Assembly (NCBI GenBank): GCA_018398805.1
Contig: JAGFBZ010001926.1
Coordinates: forward strand, 1,736,001 to 1,800,000
Length of the DNA: 64,000 nt
Origin: Hirundichthys speculiger
Taxonomy: Eukaryota > Chordata > Actinopteri > Beloniformes > Exocoetidae
Direction of reading: 5' to 3'
Under the pieces are notes generated by a model. The model worked only from the letters and a program-made list of their open reading frames with translations. It had not been told where the DNA came from and did not search any database. The stretch's first letter is position 1. The number at the start of each line of letters is the position of its first letter. The position numbers and the translations under genes are program-made. Below are positions 62,770-64,000 of the stretch, in pieces.

Positions 62770-64000
62770 CCTCTGATCAGTGTGGAAATGCCACAGTCTC
62801 AGTTTGAACCAGGAATCCTCTTCCTGTGAGATGACAGTGCTGACCCCAAATGGACAACATCCTCGTGCACGTTGTGAAGTGATGCAGTGCCAGAGTTTAA
62901 TGGCAGCCACGTGGCTATCTTAAGATTGTACAGTGTTGGTATTCAATCGCACCTACCATTGACATTTCAATTTGTTGTAACATTTATGTAGGACACATCA
63001 TTTGATTTCATGATGGCTGCCACGCAAGACAGACTTCCCGTTGCCGCTGTCTTGCTTCATGACCGTAACTCATTAACCTACATGAAGGTGTCTTCAGGCT
63101 GGGTTAGAAATATGGAACAGATTTTCCAGCGCATGTTTTGAGTTACAAATTCATCCCAGTTTCACAGTGGGGGAAAAAAAATCTGAAAAGCTTGACAATT
63201 TATGAGCGGCTTCACATAATATTTAGACTATGACTCCAGTAGATCTTTTTGTAACAGTCATGGTGTGAGATGTTGGGCTACTTTTTATTGAAGTTTTGTA
63301 GGTGGCACTGTTGAGCCATGATGAAGCACTCAGTGTCCTCTACTTTTAATGGATGCTACAAGCGTCTCTATTACTGTATTTTCCTCACACCACAAAAAAA
63401 TCAAATGTTGTTTCATCTTGTATATACAGTATATTTTATTAGTCCTCTCCTGGTTAAATCACTGTTGCAGATCATCTCCAGTGGGGTATGGATTTAATCT
63501 TTCATTGCACAGTTGGGGCCCCAGTGAGTCAGGTGCCAACATTCAGGCTCCTGCTCTCGTTTGACTTGGCCCTCTAGCTGAACTTCCAGACTCACACCAG
63601 AAACATGGCAAAAATCTAAGCTGTGCTTGAAAATAAAACAGAGCCACCGCCGCCAAATATTTATCAAAGCGCAGCTTAAAATGTTAGCAAATGTTAGGAG
63701 AAGAGCCTCATCTGTCACATGAAGAGGACCCGCAAGACTCACTTACCACAATGTCTTTTTGCTACAAGTTATCATGGTTCAGACTTGATCATGCTTTTCT
63801 AATTCCAGTCTGGTTAGTGCCTGCTGGATCCAACCACCCCGTATGCCATAATACCTCTGATCTGGGCTCTGTGGCGGGTGTTAAGATACCATCAGGCTCC
63901 TCTGTGAAGCACCACAGTCAAACTGCCTGTTGTTTTTGGAACGAGGCGAGCCCTGTCTCAAAGCTGTTTCTCCTGAGTATCAACATGGAACAGTTTAGAG
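62770..64000. other. Non-coding stretch to the end of the window
   Basis: No exon, RNA gene or clear transposon end was found. A G/A-rich patch near 63172-63180 and 'tatatacagtatattttatt' near 63420 are the only local features seen. Confidence 0.45.

Overview
The window is vertebrate nuclear DNA, most likely from a teleost fish. Both recognisable genes are split into many short exons with GT-AG introns. The non-coding DNA is AT-rich, full of microsatellites and homopolymer runs, and packed with DNA transposons of kinds common in fish (Tc1/mariner, hAT/ZBED, TTAA-type MITEs and a THAP-bearing element). No bacterial, organellar or viral genes, tRNA/rRNA genes or CRISPR arrays were seen.

Layout. 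(1) 1-1890: an old Tc1-like copy with a second small transposon nested in it. (2) 1894-10873, minus strand: a complete seven-exon ccdc12 gene (spliceosome-associated Cwf18-type protein, 163 aa). (3) 10874-12482: a divergent intergenic region that must hold both promoters. (4) 12483-51589, plus strand: a complete 55-coding-exon nbeal2 gene (BEACH-domain protein, about 2,805 aa), with transposons in introns 3, 18, 25, 31 and 37, followed by its 3' UTR. (5) 53053-57394: intergenic DNA with a decayed Tc1-like copy. (6) 57395-57913: a probable 5' UTR and a 13-codon signal-peptide exon of a third plus-strand gene whose remaining exons lie outside the window. Its intron holds two transposons with exact 8-bp target duplications.

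The ccdc12/nbeal2 head-to-head pair is the arrangement known on human 3p21.31, so this is a conserved synteny block. The two genes have unrelated jobs, pre-mRNA splicing and granule/vesicle trafficking. What they share is the intergenic promoter region.

The most useful observations are these. Six single-base reading-frame breaks in otherwise well-conserved nbeal2 exons all sit at short homopolymers, which suggests assembly indels rather than gene death. One nbeal2 intron has a GC-AG boundary. A 2.66-kb hAT element has an exact 8-bp target duplication and a nearly readable transposase. A 1.33-kb element with an exact 8-bp duplication carries a THAP-like exon fragment. A 0.88-kb hAT element with an exact 8-bp duplication contains a 31-bp fold-back made from its own BED-finger sequence. 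Exon boundaries were read by eye from splice signals, reading-frame continuity and recalled human protein sequences. No alignment was run.
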